Positions 38,987 to 48,955 of a DNA stretch of 64,000 nt are shown piece by piece. The notes under the pieces were generated by a model. It was not told the DNA's origin. It did no database searches and saw only the letters and a program-made list of their open reading frames with translations. Source of the DNA: an uncultured Oceanospirillales bacterium (GTDB taxonomy: Bacteria > Pseudomonadota > Gammaproteobacteria > Xanthomonadales > SZUA-36). Positions within the stretch are counted from its first letter, which is position 1. Every line of letters starts with the position of its first letter. The stretch covers positions 616,842 to 680,841 of the forward strand of contig CAJXKA010000001.1 in NCBI GenBank assembly GCA_913055655.1, written 5' to 3'. The translations under genes and the position numbers were made by a program.

Positions 38987-40072
38987 ATGCTCGCGCAAGG
39001 GGTCACCGGGTCAATTCTGGCCGCCGGGCTGTCGCTGGTGTTCGCGCTGGCACTGGTCCCGCTGGCGCGGGCGACCGGCTGGATGGATGTGCCCTCGGCG
39101 CGCAAACATCACGCGCAGCCGACGCCACTGGTCGGCGGTCCCGCCACCTGGGGTGGCATGTTCCTGGTGCTGGCCCTGGCCGGATTGTTGGACGCCGCGT
39201 TGCTGGCCGCCTGCACGCTGATCATGCTGACCGGGCTGGTCGACGACCGCTGGCCGCTGGGCGCCTGGGTGCGTTTCGGGTTGCAGGCCATGGCCTGCCT
39301 GCTGATGGTGTTCGCCGGCGATGTGCTGCTGCTGGATTTTGGCCGCCTGCTTGTCGATCACGTGCTCGAACTCGGACCGCTGGCGGTGCCGATCACGGTG
39401 TTTGCGGCGCTTGGGGTGATCAACGCGTTCAACATGATCGACGGCGTCGACGGGCTGTCCGGGAGTATTTTCGTTCTCTGCTGTATCGCGGCGGGTGTTC
39501 TGGCGTGGCGTGCCGGCCGGGCCGATGTGCTGCCGTTGCTGTTCACGGCGGGTGGCGCGACCCTCGGTTTCCTGGCACTGAATGCACGCCTGCCCTGGAA
39601 CCCGCGGGCGCGGATCTTTCTGGGCGATTCCGGCTCACTGCTGCTGGGCCTGGTGCTGGCCTGGGTGTTCATCGACCTCGGTAACGGCAGCCGGGCAGGT
39701 GTGGATCGTGCATTCGCACCGATGACCGCGGTCTGGATTTTCGGCCTGCCGCTGCTGGACACCACGCGCCTGATGGCGAACCGCTGGCGCGCCGGACGCT
39801 CCGCGTTCGAGGCGGATGAGTATCACCTGCACCATGCCTTCGCCCGCGCCGGTTTCAGCCCCGGCCAGACCTGGATGGGCATCGTCGCATTCGCGGCGCT
39901 GTTCATGGTCACCGGCGCGGTGCTGGAAATCAGCGGTGTGCCGGAGTACCTGCGGTTTTACGGGTTTATCGCCTGTGGGCTGGGCTATTTTCATGTCATG
40001 AAGCGGGCCTGGCGCTCAGCCCGGTTTCTCGGCCGTCCCATGCGCAACACCGAAGTCGTGTTCAATACCTGA
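38987..40072 (+). CDS. wecA: WecA-like undecaprenyl-phosphate sugar-1-phosphate transferase
   Basis: This polytopic PNPT-family enzyme starts lipid-linked glycan synthesis by moving a GlcNAc-1-phosphate-type sugar to undecaprenyl phosphate. Hallmarks are ARKHHAQPTPLVGG, LTGLVDDRW (the D-D motif), NAFNMIDGVDGLSG, FLGDSGSLLLG, and the cytoplasmic EADEYHLHHAF (H-x-x-H loop). It has about 361 residues from ATG 38987, which has GGGGAG 6 nt upstream; ATG 38969 is in frame. It most likely supplies the primer for the downstream cluster. Confidence 0.9.
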   Translation: MLAQGVTGSILAAGLSLVFALALVPLARATGWMDVPSARKHHAQPTPLVGGPATWGGMFLVLALAGLLDAALLAACTLIMLTGLVDDRWPLGAWVRFGLQAMACLLMVFAGDVLLLDFGRLLVDHVLELGPLAVPITVFAALGVINAFNMIDGVDGLSGSIFVLCCIAAGVLAWRAGRADVLPLLFTAGGATLGFLALNARLPWNPRARIFLGDSGSLLLGLVLAWVFIDLGNGSRAGVDRAFAPMTAVWIFGLPLLDTTRLMANRWRAGRSAFEADEYHLHHAFARAGFSPGQTWMGIVAFAALFMVTGAVLEISGVPEYLRFYGFIACGLGYFHVMKRAWRSARFLGRPMRNTEVVFNT

Positions 40073-40095
40073 ACACAACCTGCTATCGTTGATGG

Positions 40096-40599
40096 ATGGA
40101 GTGGTTCGCCGTCTATACCCGCCCCCGCCAGGAACGCCTTGCGCGTGAACACCTGGCGCGGCAGGGTTTTGAATGCTTCCTGCCCATGGCGCTGAACCCA
40201 TACCAGAAGCACCGCCGGGGGCAGGGCGCTCGTGGCGAGCCGCTGTTCCCCCGGTATTTGTTCTTACGCGCCGAAGTCGGCCAGCAGAACCTGGCCGTCG
40301 TGCGCTCAACGCGCGGCGCCGTCGACCTGGTGCGCTCGGGCCACGCGCTGTTGCGCGTCGACGAGCGAATCGTGCGCGGCCTGCTGGCCCGCCGCGACCC
40401 GGAGTCCGGTCTCGTGATGCTGTCACCCGACCCGGTGGTGGTCGGCGAACGCGTGCGCGTGTTCGACGGCCCGCTCGCAGGCCTGGAAGGCGTGCTGGCC
40501 GAACGTCACGGCGAACGCCGCGCACTGCTGTTACTGGAATTGCTGGGCAGAACGACCACCGTCGAAGTGGACGCCCTGTCCCTAAAACGCGCCGTCTGA
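40096..40599 (+). CDS. rfaH: RfaH-like NusG paralogue (transcription antiterminator)
   Basis: The 167-residue NusG-type protein reads WFAVYTRPRQERLAREHLARQG and ALNPYQKHRRGQG, with the NGN-domain segment PLFPRYLFLRAEV, and a C-terminal KOW domain (VGERVRVFDGPLAGLEGVLAERHGER). RfaH proteins bind paused RNA polymerase at ops elements and suppress termination in long surface-polysaccharide operons. A perfect ops sequence follows 48 nt after its stop, which strongly supports this over housekeeping NusG. Confidence 0.92.
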   Translation: MEWFAVYTRPRQERLAREHLARQGFECFLPMALNPYQKHRRGQGARGEPLFPRYLFLRAEVGQQNLAVVRSTRGAVDLVRSGHALLRVDERIVRGLLARRDPESGLVMLSPDPVVVGERVRVFDGPLAGLEGVLAERHGERRALLLLELLGRTTTVEVDALSLKRAV

Positions 40600-40646
40600 T
40601 CGGCGCCACGGGTGGTTCCCACCGTGTGACGCAAAAAGCGTGGCAC

Positions 40647-40658
40647 GGCGGTAGCGTG
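40647..40658 (+). promoter_or_regulatory. ops element (RfaH recruitment site)
   Basis: GGCGGTAGCGTG matches the operon polarity suppressor consensus exactly. It lies in the 93-nt gap between the rfaH-like gene and the EPS MarR regulator, at the head of the polysaccharide operon. It would pause RNA polymerase and load RfaH. Confidence 0.9.
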
Positions 40659-40692
40659 CCCGAATGAAACGCATCGACACGATGCCGCACGC

Positions 40693-41031
40693 ATGACACA
40701 ACCCAACGAAACCCACTACCACCTGCTGCGCTACCTGGAGGCCCACCCCCAGGTCAGCCAGCGCGAACTGGCCGAACACCTGGGCGTCAGCCTGGGCAAG
40801 ACCAACTACTGCCTGCGCGCCCTGGTCGACAAGGGCCTGGTGAAAGCGCGCAACTTCCGGAACAGCCAGAACAAGCGCGCCTACCTGTATCACCTGACCC
40901 CGCAGGGTATCGAGGCCAAGGCGCGCATCGCCACCCGGTTCCTGAAACGCAAGATGGACGAGTACGAACGGCTGAAGGGCGAGATCGAGGAACTGCAGCG
41001 GGAAGTCGATGCGAGGAATGCCCGTGATTGA
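40693..41031 (+). CDS. MarR-family EPS-associated transcriptional regulator
   Basis: The 112-residue winged-helix protein ([58 protein letters not shown]) ends in a charged coiled coil ([20 protein letters not shown]). It fits the short MarR_EPS group that sits between rfaH and sugar-gene operons. It is probably the first gene read under RfaH control. Its end overlaps the 5' end of the dehydrogenase frame. Confidence 0.9.
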   Translation: MTQPNETHYHLLRYLEAHPQVSQRELAEHLGVSLGKTNYCLRALVDKGLVKARNFRNSQNKRAYLYHLTPQGIEAKARIATRFLKRKMDEYERLKGEIEELQREVDARNARD

Positions 41032-42289
41032 CGTGGCGCCGCGGATTGCCGTGATCGGGCTGGGTTACGTGGGGACGCCGTTGTTGGCGGCGTTTGCGCG
41101 GGAGTTCGAAGTGACCGGTTTCGACATCGACGCGGCGCGGGTCTCCGAGTTGCAAAGCGGCCGTGACCGGACCGGCGAGCTTTCCGAAGACGAGCTCGCG
41201 CGCATGGCCAGCGTCACATTGACAAGCAACGCCAGCGACATGGCCGGCTGCGACACCTATATCGTCACCGTTCCCACGCCCGTCGACGAAGACCACCAGC
41301 CCGACCTGGCGCCGCTGGAAGCCGCCTGCCATTCCGTTGGCCCATTGCTCGGGCGCGGCAACACGGTGGTGTTCGAATCGACGGTCTACCCCGGCGCGAC
41401 CGAGGATGTCTGCGTGCCGATCCTGGAGGCCGCCTCCGGACTGAAGGGCGGTGAGGACTTCTGGTACGGCTACAGCCCCGAACGCATCAATCCCGGCGAC
41501 CGCGAGCGCCGCCTGGAGCGGATCGTAAAGGTGGTCAGCGGCTGCTGCGCAGAATCACTGGATTTCATCGACGGCCTCTATTCCGCCATCGTGCCCGCCG
41601 GCACCCACCGCGCCGCCTCCGTGCGCGTCGCCGAGGCCGCCAAGGTGATCGAAAACACCCAGCGCGACGTCAACATCGCGCTGGTCAACGAACTCGCCAT
41701 GCTGTTCGACAAACTCGGCCTGGACACCCGCGACGTGCTCGCCGCCGCCGGCACCAAGTGGAATTTCCTGCCGTTCACCCCCGGCCTGGTCGGCGGCCAC
41801 TGCATCGGCGTCGACCCGTACTACCTGGCCCACAAGGCCAGGGCCGTGGGCTTCGACCCCCAGATCATCAACGCCGGCCGCGGCGTAAACGACGGCATGG
41901 CCACCTGGGTGGCCCACAAGGTGCTGGCCCTGGTGGCCGAGCGCCGCGGCAGCGTGGACGGCGCCCGCGTGCTGGTCATGGGCCTGACCTTCAAGGAAAA
42001 CTGCCCCGATACCCGGAACAGCCAGGTTTTTCGCCTGATCGCCGACCTGCAGGCCGCCGGCTGCGAGGTCGACGTGCTGGACCCATGGGTGGACGAACAC
42101 CAGGGACGCGGTGTGCGGTTGGTACCTGAGCCGGATACCGGCGCGTACGCCGCCGTGATCGGCGCCGTGACCCACCGCCAGTTCCAGGACGTTTCCGCGG
42201 AAACGTTGCGAGGGTGGGGCGGTGACGACTGTGTGTTCTACGACGTGCGCGGGGTCTTCCCAGAAGGCGTCGCGGAGGGCCGGCTATGA
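41009..42289 (+). CDS. tviB: UDP-N-acetylhexosamine C6 dehydrogenase (TviB/WbpO type)
   Basis: This NAD-dependent UDP-sugar dehydrogenase oxidises UDP-GlcNAc/GalNAc to the uronic acid. It has the Rossmann motif [39 protein letters not shown], and the catalytic Cys in [12 protein letters not shown], then [14 protein letters not shown]. Starts at ATG 41009, ATG 41018 or GTG 41024 are possible; GTG 41024 has GAGGA at ideal spacing. It precedes a TviC-type epimerase with an ATGA overlap, as in Vi-antigen pathways. Confidence 0.93.
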   Translation: MRGMPVIDVAPRIAVIGLGYVGTPLLAAFAREFEVTGFDIDAARVSELQSGRDRTGELSEDELARMASVTLTSNASDMAGCDTYIVTVPTPVDEDHQPDLAPLEAACHSVGPLLGRGNTVVFESTVYPGATEDVCVPILEAASGLKGGEDFWYGYSPERINPGDRERRLERIVKVVSGCCAESLDFIDGLYSAIVPAGTHRAASVRVAEAAKVIENTQRDVNIALVNELAMLFDKLGLDTRDVLAAAGTKWNFLPFTPGLVGGHCIGVDPYYLAHKARAVGFDPQIINAGRGVNDGMATWVAHKVLALVAERRGSVDGARVLVMGLTFKENCPDTRNSQVFRLIADLQAAGCEVDVLDPWVDEHQGRGVRLVPEPDTGAYAAVIGAVTHRQFQDVSAETLRGWGGDDCVFYDVRGVFPEGVAEGRL

Positions 42290-43308
42290 CCGAAACCCGT
42301 TACGAACAGGTCCAGCGCGAGCTGCGGGATAAGCCGACCAAATGGCTGGTGACCGGCGTGGCCGGTTTTATTGGGAGCCACCTGCTGGAAAAACTCTTGG
42401 ACTTGGGGCAGACAGTCGTGGGACTAGACAACTTTGCCACCGGCTTCCAGCACAACCTGGACGATGTGCGCCGCTGCGTGGGCAAAGACGCCTGGAAACG
42501 TTTCCGCTTCATTGAAGGTGACATCCGGGTATTGGAAGACTGCCGCCAGGCGCTCGAGGGCGTGGAGCGCGTGCTGCACCAGGCCGCTCTAGGTTCAGTG
42601 CCAAGGTCGCTGGAAGACCCGGTCACCACCAACCAGGCCAATATCGATGGATTCCTGAACATGCTGGTGGCCGCCCGCGATGCCGGTGTCGCCAGCTTCA
42701 CTTATGCCGCGTCCAGTTCGACCTATGGTGACAGCGAAGAGCTGCCCAAGGTCGAGGACCGGATTGGCAAACCATTGTCGCCGTATGCCGTGACCAAGTA
42801 TGTCAATGAGCTTTATGCCGACGTTTTCGCGCGCTGCTATGGGTTCAACACGATTGGGCTGCGTTACTTCAATGTGTTCGGGCCTCGTCAGAACCCGGAT
42901 GGAGCGTATGCAGCGGTGATACCAAAGTGGATTGGCGCGATGTTGAAGGGCGAACCGGTTTACATCAACGGGGATGGGGAGACGAGCCGCGATTTCACCT
43001 ACATCGATAATGCGGTGCAGGCGAATTTGCTGGCGGCGGTGGCTGATGGGGCGGCGTTGAACCGCGTTTACAACGTGGCGTGCGGTGAGCAGACCTCGTT
43101 GAACGATCTCTTCGACGGATTGGTTAATGCCGTGGAACAACTGAAAGGGTGGGCGGTACCCCGTCCCGAGTACCGGGATTTCAGGGCAGGCGATGTGCGA
43201 CATTCATTGGCAGATGTGAATCGCATCTCAAAGTTGCTGGGCTATTCGTGTGGTTCTCGTGTGACTGAGGGATTGCCGGCGACAGCTGCCTGGTTCATCC
43301 AGGATTAG
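42286..43308 (+). CDS. tviC: UDP-N-acetylglucosamine C4-epimerase (TviC/WbpP type)
   Basis: The 340-residue extended short-chain dehydrogenase has the NAD site [31 protein letters not shown] (Ser-Tyr catalytic region with [11 protein letters not shown], the Y-x-x-x-K) and [21 protein letters not shown]. Together with the dehydrogenase upstream it should make UDP-GalNAcA. The synonymous-site pattern changes to more A/T in the last third, just before the A/T-richer block begins. Confidence 0.93.
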   Translation: MTETRYEQVQRELRDKPTKWLVTGVAGFIGSHLLEKLLDLGQTVVGLDNFATGFQHNLDDVRRCVGKDAWKRFRFIEGDIRVLEDCRQALEGVERVLHQAALGSVPRSLEDPVTTNQANIDGFLNMLVAARDAGVASFTYAASSSTYGDSEELPKVEDRIGKPLSPYAVTKYVNELYADVFARCYGFNTIGLRYFNVFGPRQNPDGAYAAVIPKWIGAMLKGEPVYINGDGETSRDFTYIDNAVQANLLAAVADGAALNRVYNVACGEQTSLNDLFDGLVNAVEQLKGWAVPRPEYRDFRAGDVRHSLADVNRISKLLGYSCGSRVTEGLPATAAWFIQD

Positions 43309-43327
43309 TGTGAGCAGTTAAAAACCT

Positions 43328-44662
43328 GTGTCGTTGCCAGCATTTCCGTTGAACTGGACGATGCTATCACCTGTCCTAGGGACGGCGTTCTTCCAGTTAG
43401 TCGGTATGGGCATGACACTGTTGGTGGGCGTTCAATTGGCGCGATACCTCGGTCCCGCCCAGTATGGCGTCTATGGCACGTTAATCGGGATCATTTCGGT
43501 CGCCGCGGTGCTCGCGCAAGCCGCTTTGCCGCAATTATTAATTCGTGACCTGGCGCCACTGGATGCTCACAGTGAGCATGGGCAAATTGCACTCGTTTTC
43601 AAACAGGCGGCCCGTGTATTCGTAGTTTCAAGTGTGGCGACACTGGTGATTGTGGCGCTGGTCATGTTCGGTGCGTCAGGTGATGGGCCTGAATCTTCCA
43701 GGGAATCCTGGAGTTGGGTCTTCCTCCTGGTCATCGCATTTGCGCTGTTGAATTTCGTATCTGGGGCGTTGCGAGGATTGCACCGGGTTGCAATGGCCCA
43801 AATGGTCGCGGCCGCTTTACGGCCAGCTGTGTTTGCTGCTGCGTTATTGATTGCGGGTTTGGTCGGCATATCGATGAGCGCGAGCAACGCGTTATTAATT
43901 CAGTTCGTTTCATTGGTGATTGTTATCACAACCGGCGTGTTGCTGATTAAATCGCACCTACCGACAATGCCGCGCCAGCAGCCGACCCGCTTTGACGCGC
44001 CGTCGAACTGGTTCAGTGATGGCGTACCCATGATGGCAACCGAATTGGTACGCACGCTGGATGCCCAGGTGGCCATCCTCATTTTGGCAGTGCTTGTCAC
44101 CGACGCTGACGTTGGTCAGTACCGGGTAGCAATATCCAGCGCCGTCATTTTTGCGTTTCCCTACACGATTGCCACTCTTATTTTGATGCCCGCGTTCGCC
44201 AAAGACTACGCAGAAGGTAATTTGGAAGCCCTTGAAAAGCGCGCCCAGGCCGGCGCGTGGTGGAGTACAGGCTCAACGTTGTTATGCCTGCTATTGATGC
44301 TGGCTTTTGGTGAGAATTTGGTCGAGCTCGCATTTGGCGCGGATTATCGCGCCTCCGTGCCGGTACTGATCGTCCTCGGATTGGCGTTTCTTGTGCAAGC
44401 CATTCTGGGTCAAGGCGCGGCTGTTCTGAATATGTGTCGCCGACCCACCCTGGTAACGAAGGCCTATGCACTTGGCTTGGTGTTCACAGTGGCAACCGGA
44501 ATCCCATTGGTTCAGCTTTTTGGATATTTGGGCATGGGATGGGCCGTTTTGATTGGAATGGCTACACGGAGCCTATTCCTCTGGCTCTGTGTTCGGCACG
44601 CGTTCAGAAAGAATGTTGCTCTTGGGATGGCGTTTCGGCGCGTGTGGGTGGGTGTGAATTGA
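43328..44662 (+). CDS. wzx: Wzx-type flippase (oligosaccharide repeat transporter)
   Basis: The 444-residue MATE/MOP-superfamily protein has about 12 membrane helices. It begins MLSPVLGTAFFQLVGMGMTLLVGVQLARYLGPAQYG (the R-x-L-G-P-x-x-Y-G motif of PST exporters) and continues LVTDADVGQYRVAISSAV. It should flip lipid-linked repeat units to the periplasm. The start is GTG 43328 or the later ATG 43361. Base use is A/T-richer than the genes before it. Confidence 0.87.
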   Translation: MSLPAFPLNWTMLSPVLGTAFFQLVGMGMTLLVGVQLARYLGPAQYGVYGTLIGIISVAAVLAQAALPQLLIRDLAPLDAHSEHGQIALVFKQAARVFVVSSVATLVIVALVMFGASGDGPESSRESWSWVFLLVIAFALLNFVSGALRGLHRVAMAQMVAAALRPAVFAAALLIAGLVGISMSASNALLIQFVSLVIVITTGVLLIKSHLPTMPRQQPTRFDAPSNWFSDGVPMMATELVRTLDAQVAILILAVLVTDADVGQYRVAISSAVIFAFPYTIATLILMPAFAKDYAEGNLEALEKRAQAGAWWSTGSTLLCLLLMLAFGENLVELAFGADYRASVPVLIVLGLAFLVQAILGQGAAVLNMCRRPTLVTKAYALGLVFTVATGIPLVQLFGYLGMGWAVLIGMATRSLFLWLCVRHAFRKNVALGMAFRRVWVGVN

Positions 44663-45552
44663 GCGGTCGCCTGCGGCGCCTTAAACCTTATGTCCCTGGG
44701 CTGGTTTGGAGGGTGGGCGGCCTGTTCAGGAATTACTTGCGCCGACTTAGGGCGACCTGGAATGTCGCATGCGGCATTCGGGGCATATCGTTCAAGGACA
44801 AGTTGACGGTTACTACGTCACTGATTGTGAGCCCCTTTCGTCTAATGTCGACGCTGGATCAGTGGCGTGACCCGGTACTACTCACAAATGCCACTGTTCG
44901 CTCAAAAAACCTGGGTGTCTTCCATGTCCGTGGTAATTCCGACGACCTTGTACATGTATTGCCTGCCCATGATCTGCAGGTCTATCGAGCGGTGGAGAGG
45001 TTATTGGGCACTGGTGACAGCTTTATAGATGGCGGCGCAAATGTTGGTGCGTTCTCCGTCCTGGCTGCCAGGATCGTGGGTGACGCCGGTACTGTTCATG
45101 CGATCGAGATGCACCCCGAAACGTTCGCTGCACTCAGTTCAAACGTGGCGCTCAATGGGCTTCAGAATGTGACGCTGTTCAACAAAGCGTTGTCTTCAGA
45201 GTCCGGCAAGACCATGGCGGCAAAGGTTGGTCGCAACCGATTCGGTCAAGCTTCTCTCAGTACTAAATCGAAGGTGTTTTCAGATGATGCCGCGGTGTCT
45301 TTCAATGTCGATCTCGTAACTCTTGATGAAGTCGCGCAGTCTCTTGGACGCGTCGCGTTGATCAAACTCGACCTTGAAGGTTATGAACTGGCTGCGCTGC
45401 AGGGTGCTGAACAATTGTTGAAGCGAACCGACCACCTGATATTCGAACTATGGGATCAGAGGGATGATGCTGCAATATCGCTGCTCAGCGGCCAAGGATT
45501 CAGCTGTACACAATTAAATGAGCGCAACGTATTGGCGACCAGGGTTGGCTAA
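44659..45552 (+). CDS. FkbM-family methyltransferase
   Basis: The protein has about 297 residues. The AdoMet site is FIDGGANVGAFSVLAAR, followed by VHAIEMHPETFAALSSNVALNG and the FkbM end VALIKLDLEGYELAALQGAE. It probably O-methylates a sugar of the repeat unit. I start at TTG 44659, which overlaps the wzx stop (TTGA). The upstream open frame reads through wzx in another frame and is not coding. Confidence 0.85.
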   Translation: MSGRLRRLKPYVPGLVWRVGGLFRNYLRRLRATWNVACGIRGISFKDKLTVTTSLIVSPFRLMSTLDQWRDPVLLTNATVRSKNLGVFHVRGNSDDLVHVLPAHDLQVYRAVERLLGTGDSFIDGGANVGAFSVLAARIVGDAGTVHAIEMHPETFAALSSNVALNGLQNVTLFNKALSSESGKTMAAKVGRNRFGQASLSTKSKVFSDDAAVSFNVDLVTLDEVAQSLGRVALIKLDLEGYELAALQGAEQLLKRTDHLIFELWDQRDDAAISLLSGQGFSCTQLNERNVLATRVG

Positions 45553-46636
45553 ACGCATCACTATACTTCTGCCGGACTTGAGGGTTGGCGGCGTCGAAAA
45601 GGTAAGGATCTGTCTCGCAAGCGCATTTTTGGACAAAGGGTTCGCAGTCGAGTTTTTACTTGTCCAGAATCATGGTGATCTGTTGGAAGCAGTGCCGGCC
45701 CAGTGCTCTGTAAAAAGCCTGGATGCACCACGATTCAGGCACGCATGGAGGCCACTTCATCGTTACATTCGCCGGGAACAGCCCGATGTGCTCCTGGTGG
45801 CAATGTGGCCGCTGACCGGCCTGGCAGCGTTGGCCTGCCGAACCAGTGGATACAAAGGCACTTTGGTACTCAGCGAACACAATGATTTCCGGTTCGCGCC
45901 GGCGCTGAGGCCTCGGGAAAAAAATTTTCTGCGATTGTTCGGTGCCCGTATTTACGCGGCTGCCAGTCGAGTGATTGCCGTATCGCAAGGCGTAAAAGAC
46001 AGCCTGAAAGAAGTCGCGAAGTTGCCCGACGACCTCGTGGAAGTCATTCACAACCCGGTCGAAGTCTCGGGTGCAACACAGTTCCAGGAATCTGACAGGG
46101 CGCTTGTTGAATGGTGGCGCGCAGGCGATGCAAGCCTGTTGGGCGTGGGTACGCTTAAGCAACAAAAAGGTTTTGATGTGCTGCTGGATGCATTGAAACT
46201 TGTGACGGCAGCCATGGACGTGCGCCTCGTCATCGTGGGTGATGGCAGCTTGATGAATGAGTTGAAAGCGCAGTGCAACCGGCTCGGCCTGGAAGAGCAT
46301 GTGCGGCTTATTGGTTCACGCGCAGACCCGGGGCCGTTCTACAACGCTGCCGATTTATTCGTGTTGTCATCACGCACCGAAGGATTCGGGAATGTCATCG
46401 TGGAAGCACTCGCATACGGCACACCGGTGGTGAGTGCTCGCTGTTCCGGTAGCCCTGCGGAAATTCTGGAGGGTGGACGTTACGGGCTGCTGGTGCCGCA
46501 ACTGGATCCACAAGCTTTGGCACACGCCATTTTGACTCAGTTGTCCGCGCCCAAGCGAGAAGGTGAGCTGAGGCAGCGTGCGGCAAACTTCAGCCCGGAA
46601 AGTGCGGCACGAAAATACCTGGATCTATTCGGTTGA
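45518..46636 (+). CDS. GT4-family glycosyltransferase
   Basis: The 372-residue GT-B enzyme has an N-terminal acceptor half starting KRITILLPDLRVGGVEKV, then VIHNPVEV. The donor half reads LGVGTLKQQKGFDVLLDAL, VIVGDGSLMNELKAQ and the E-x7-E region SSRTEGFGNVIVEALAYGTPVVS. It is a typical CapM/WbnH-like transferase. The ATG overlaps the FkbM gene by 35 nt; an in-frame TTG at 45545 just before the FkbM stop is an alternative start. Confidence 0.88.
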   Translation: MSATYWRPGLAKRITILLPDLRVGGVEKVRICLASAFLDKGFAVEFLLVQNHGDLLEAVPAQCSVKSLDAPRFRHAWRPLHRYIRREQPDVLLVAMWPLTGLAALACRTSGYKGTLVLSEHNDFRFAPALRPREKNFLRLFGARIYAAASRVIAVSQGVKDSLKEVAKLPDDLVEVIHNPVEVSGATQFQESDRALVEWWRAGDASLLGVGTLKQQKGFDVLLDALKLVTAAMDVRLVIVGDGSLMNELKAQCNRLGLEEHVRLIGSRADPGPFYNAADLFVLSSRTEGFGNVIVEALAYGTPVVSARCSGSPAEILEGGRYGLLVPQLDPQALAHAILTQLSAPKREGELRQRAANFSPESAARKYLDLFG

Positions 46637-46642
46637 ATAGGC

Positions 46643-47836
46643 TTGCCTGACCGAACGCTCACCGTTGTTTACCTGACCCGTACTGGATTGCTGGAGCCGT
46701 TGGGTCAGTCGCAGGTGTTTGCCTACCTCCGTGCTTTGGCCACCGAGTTTCGGATTGTCCTGGTGACTTGCGAGAAACATAGCGATCGCGCGGACGGGGA
46801 GCGAATGGCGGCGGCTGACGAGGCTTGTCGACTGGCGGGTATTGATTGGCGGCCAGTACCGTTTGAGCTGGGGCCGGGCCCCGTGTCGACTTATCGTCAT
46901 CATCGCCGATTCGTGCAGGAGGTGCGGAGGGAGAGCAAACAGGGCCCCCTCGTCGTTCACGCGCGAAGTTATCTGCCCGTTGCCGCTGCACTGGCAAGTC
47001 ATCGGCGGAGCGGGACGCCATTCGTCTTCGATATGCGCGCGCTCTGGCCCGAGGAGTTGATAATGGCGGGCCGTTTGCGTCGTGATTCGATAAAGCACCG
47101 TATTCTTCAACGCTTGGAACGAAAAGCGTTACAGCACGGCGAGGTCGTGTCACTGACCCACGCAGCTGCTGAGCATCTTAAAGAACGGTTTCCGGCTGAG
47201 TTGAAAGATAAAGAGATCCACGTGATTCCGACATGCACGGACCTGGAGCGGTTCAGGCCGGCGCCGATGCCGGGTGGGCCGTTGGTGTTTGGGTGTTTTG
47301 GGACGGTGTTGAGTGGCTGGTTTCGAATGGACCTGTTGGCGGCGTGGTTCTGCACGGTGAATCGACATTTCCCTGATGCCGTTACTGAGGTTGTCACGAA
47401 AGACGACCGCGCGCTCGTGGAGCAGGCACTCGTAGAACTCGGTGTCCGACTTGAGTCATTGAGAATTCGTTCCGCGGCGCCGAATCAGATGCCGGAAATT
47501 GTCCGGGCGCAGACGGTGTCCGGGATGTTTTTCAAAACGGGCCTGGGAAAGCTGGGAAGTTGTCCTACGCGTCTTGGCGAGGTGTTGGGGAGCGGGCGAC
47601 CGGTTGTGAGCAACGGGGGAATCGGTGACGTTGACCGTGTGATTAATGACTCGCGGGTTGGGGTTCTGGTTGATTCAACCTGTGTGGCGGAGCAGGACAG
47701 GGCAATGGCGCGCCTGCAGGCATTGCTATCGGATCCGGAGCTGTCAGCGCGCTGTCGCGCGACGGCGGAACAGCGGTTTTCGCTTGAGTCCGGGGTGGCA
47801 AAGTACCGGTCTATTTACAATAAGATGGCTGATTGA
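46643..47836 (+). CDS. GT4-like glycosyltransferase
   Basis: The 397-residue GT-B-like protein starts at TTG 46643. It reads VVYLTRTGLLEPLGQSQVF (a frequent start in EPS transferases), FVFDMRALWPEELIMAGRLR, VIPTCTDLERFRPAP, then a donor domain with VFGCFGTVLSG and the weak E-rich region LGEVLGSGRPVVSNGG, where the usual E-x7-E is degenerate. Specificity is unknown. The next gene begins 4 nt after the stop. Confidence 0.82.
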   Translation: MPDRTLTVVYLTRTGLLEPLGQSQVFAYLRALATEFRIVLVTCEKHSDRADGERMAAADEACRLAGIDWRPVPFELGPGPVSTYRHHRRFVQEVRRESKQGPLVVHARSYLPVAAALASHRRSGTPFVFDMRALWPEELIMAGRLRRDSIKHRILQRLERKALQHGEVVSLTHAAAEHLKERFPAELKDKEIHVIPTCTDLERFRPAPMPGGPLVFGCFGTVLSGWFRMDLLAAWFCTVNRHFPDAVTEVVTKDDRALVEQALVELGVRLESLRIRSAAPNQMPEIVRAQTVSGMFFKTGLGKLGSCPTRLGEVLGSGRPVVSNGGIGDVDRVINDSRVGVLVDSTCVAEQDRAMARLQALLSDPELSARCRATAEQRFSLESGVAKYRSIYNKMAD

Positions 47837-47840
47837 GGCG

Positions 47841-48953
47841 GTGTCGGTAACGCCCAGTTCAGTCGTTGAGGGCCAAAACTGTCGAATCCTTGCGCTTCCT
47901 AAATATGACTGCCTGGCGGCCAGTGCCCGCCATCGGTATTTTGCGATCGAAGGGTACTTGTCCGATGCAGGGATCGTAGTTAAATACTCGCCTTTATTGG
48001 ATGACCGTTATCTTCACGGATTTCTTCAGAATGGAAAAAAGTCGCTTGGTCGATTGCTTTCAGGATATTGGAATAGACTCACTGAACTAAGAAGCGCGTG
48101 TGAGTACGACCTCTTATGGATTCACTTCGAAGCACTGCCCTACCTACCAGCCTGGGTTGAGATCCTGCTGACCAGCGGCACGCAGCCATATGTGCTCGAT
48201 TTCGACGACGCGCTTTTTCACCAGTACGACCAGCACAACAATCTACTGGTCAGAAAGGTATTGGGCGGAAAGATTCCTGAACTTGTCAGGCGGGCGGCGG
48301 GCGTTATCGCCGGCAATGAGTACATCGCTGACATGGCGGAACGTGCCGGTTGTAGGCGGGTGGCCGTGATCCCGACGGTCGTTGATTTGAACCGCTACGA
48401 CCGGATAAAACAACACAACAATCGACGTGGGCAGGTTCGGGTGGGTTGGATGGGGTCGCGTTCAACGGCAGCCTATCTGGGTATCGTCGAGCCCGTCTTG
48501 ACCGAACTTCAACGTGCAGGCGAAATTTCTGGTGCGCTGGTAGTTGGGGCAGCGGGGCTCCAGGCAGGTGGTCAGTCAGTGAGTCATCGTCCCTGGCGAG
48601 AGGAAACTGAGGTTGACGACCTGATGGATATGGACATCGGGATTATGCCGTTAAGGGACTCTCCATGGGAACGGGGGAAGTGTGGATTCAAGCTCATTCA
48701 GTACATGGCGTGTGGTCTGCCAGTCGTGGCATCGCCAGTGGGTGTGAACCGCAAAATTGTCCAGCATGGGGCCAACGGCTTTTTGGCTGAAAGCAATGAA
48801 GAATGGCGCGAAGCCCTGAAGATACTTGCCGGCGACCCGTTGCTTCGCCAGGTGATGGGTGAAATGGGACGTGAGAGAGTCAAATCTGATTTTTCTCTCC
48901 AAAAAACGGCTCCTCGGCTTGTTGAGTTTCTAAAGGAATGCGCTGCTAGCTAA
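47841..48953 (+). CDS. GT4-family glycosyltransferase
   Basis: The protein has about 370 residues from GTG 47841, directly after the upstream stop. It reads CRILALPKYDCLAASARHRY, VLDFDDALFHQYD, VIPTVVDLNRYDR, VRVGWMGSRSTAAYL and a donor region KCGFKLIQYMACGLPVVASPVGVN (K-x-x-Q-Y-M-A-C-G-x-P). This form is frequent in heteropolysaccharide loci. The longer open frame from 47646 runs inside the previous gene and is not used. Confidence 0.85.
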   Translation: MSVTPSSVVEGQNCRILALPKYDCLAASARHRYFAIEGYLSDAGIVVKYSPLLDDRYLHGFLQNGKKSLGRLLSGYWNRLTELRSACEYDLLWIHFEALPYLPAWVEILLTSGTQPYVLDFDDALFHQYDQHNNLLVRKVLGGKIPELVRRAAGVIAGNEYIADMAERAGCRRVAVIPTVVDLNRYDRIKQHNNRRGQVRVGWMGSRSTAAYLGIVEPVLTELQRAGEISGALVVGAAGLQAGGQSVSHRPWREETEVDDLMDMDIGIMPLRDSPWERGKCGFKLIQYMACGLPVVASPVGVNRKIVQHGANGFLAESNEEWREALKILAGDPLLRQVMGEMGRERVKSDFSLQKTAPRLVEFLKECAAS

Positions 48954-48955
48954 CC

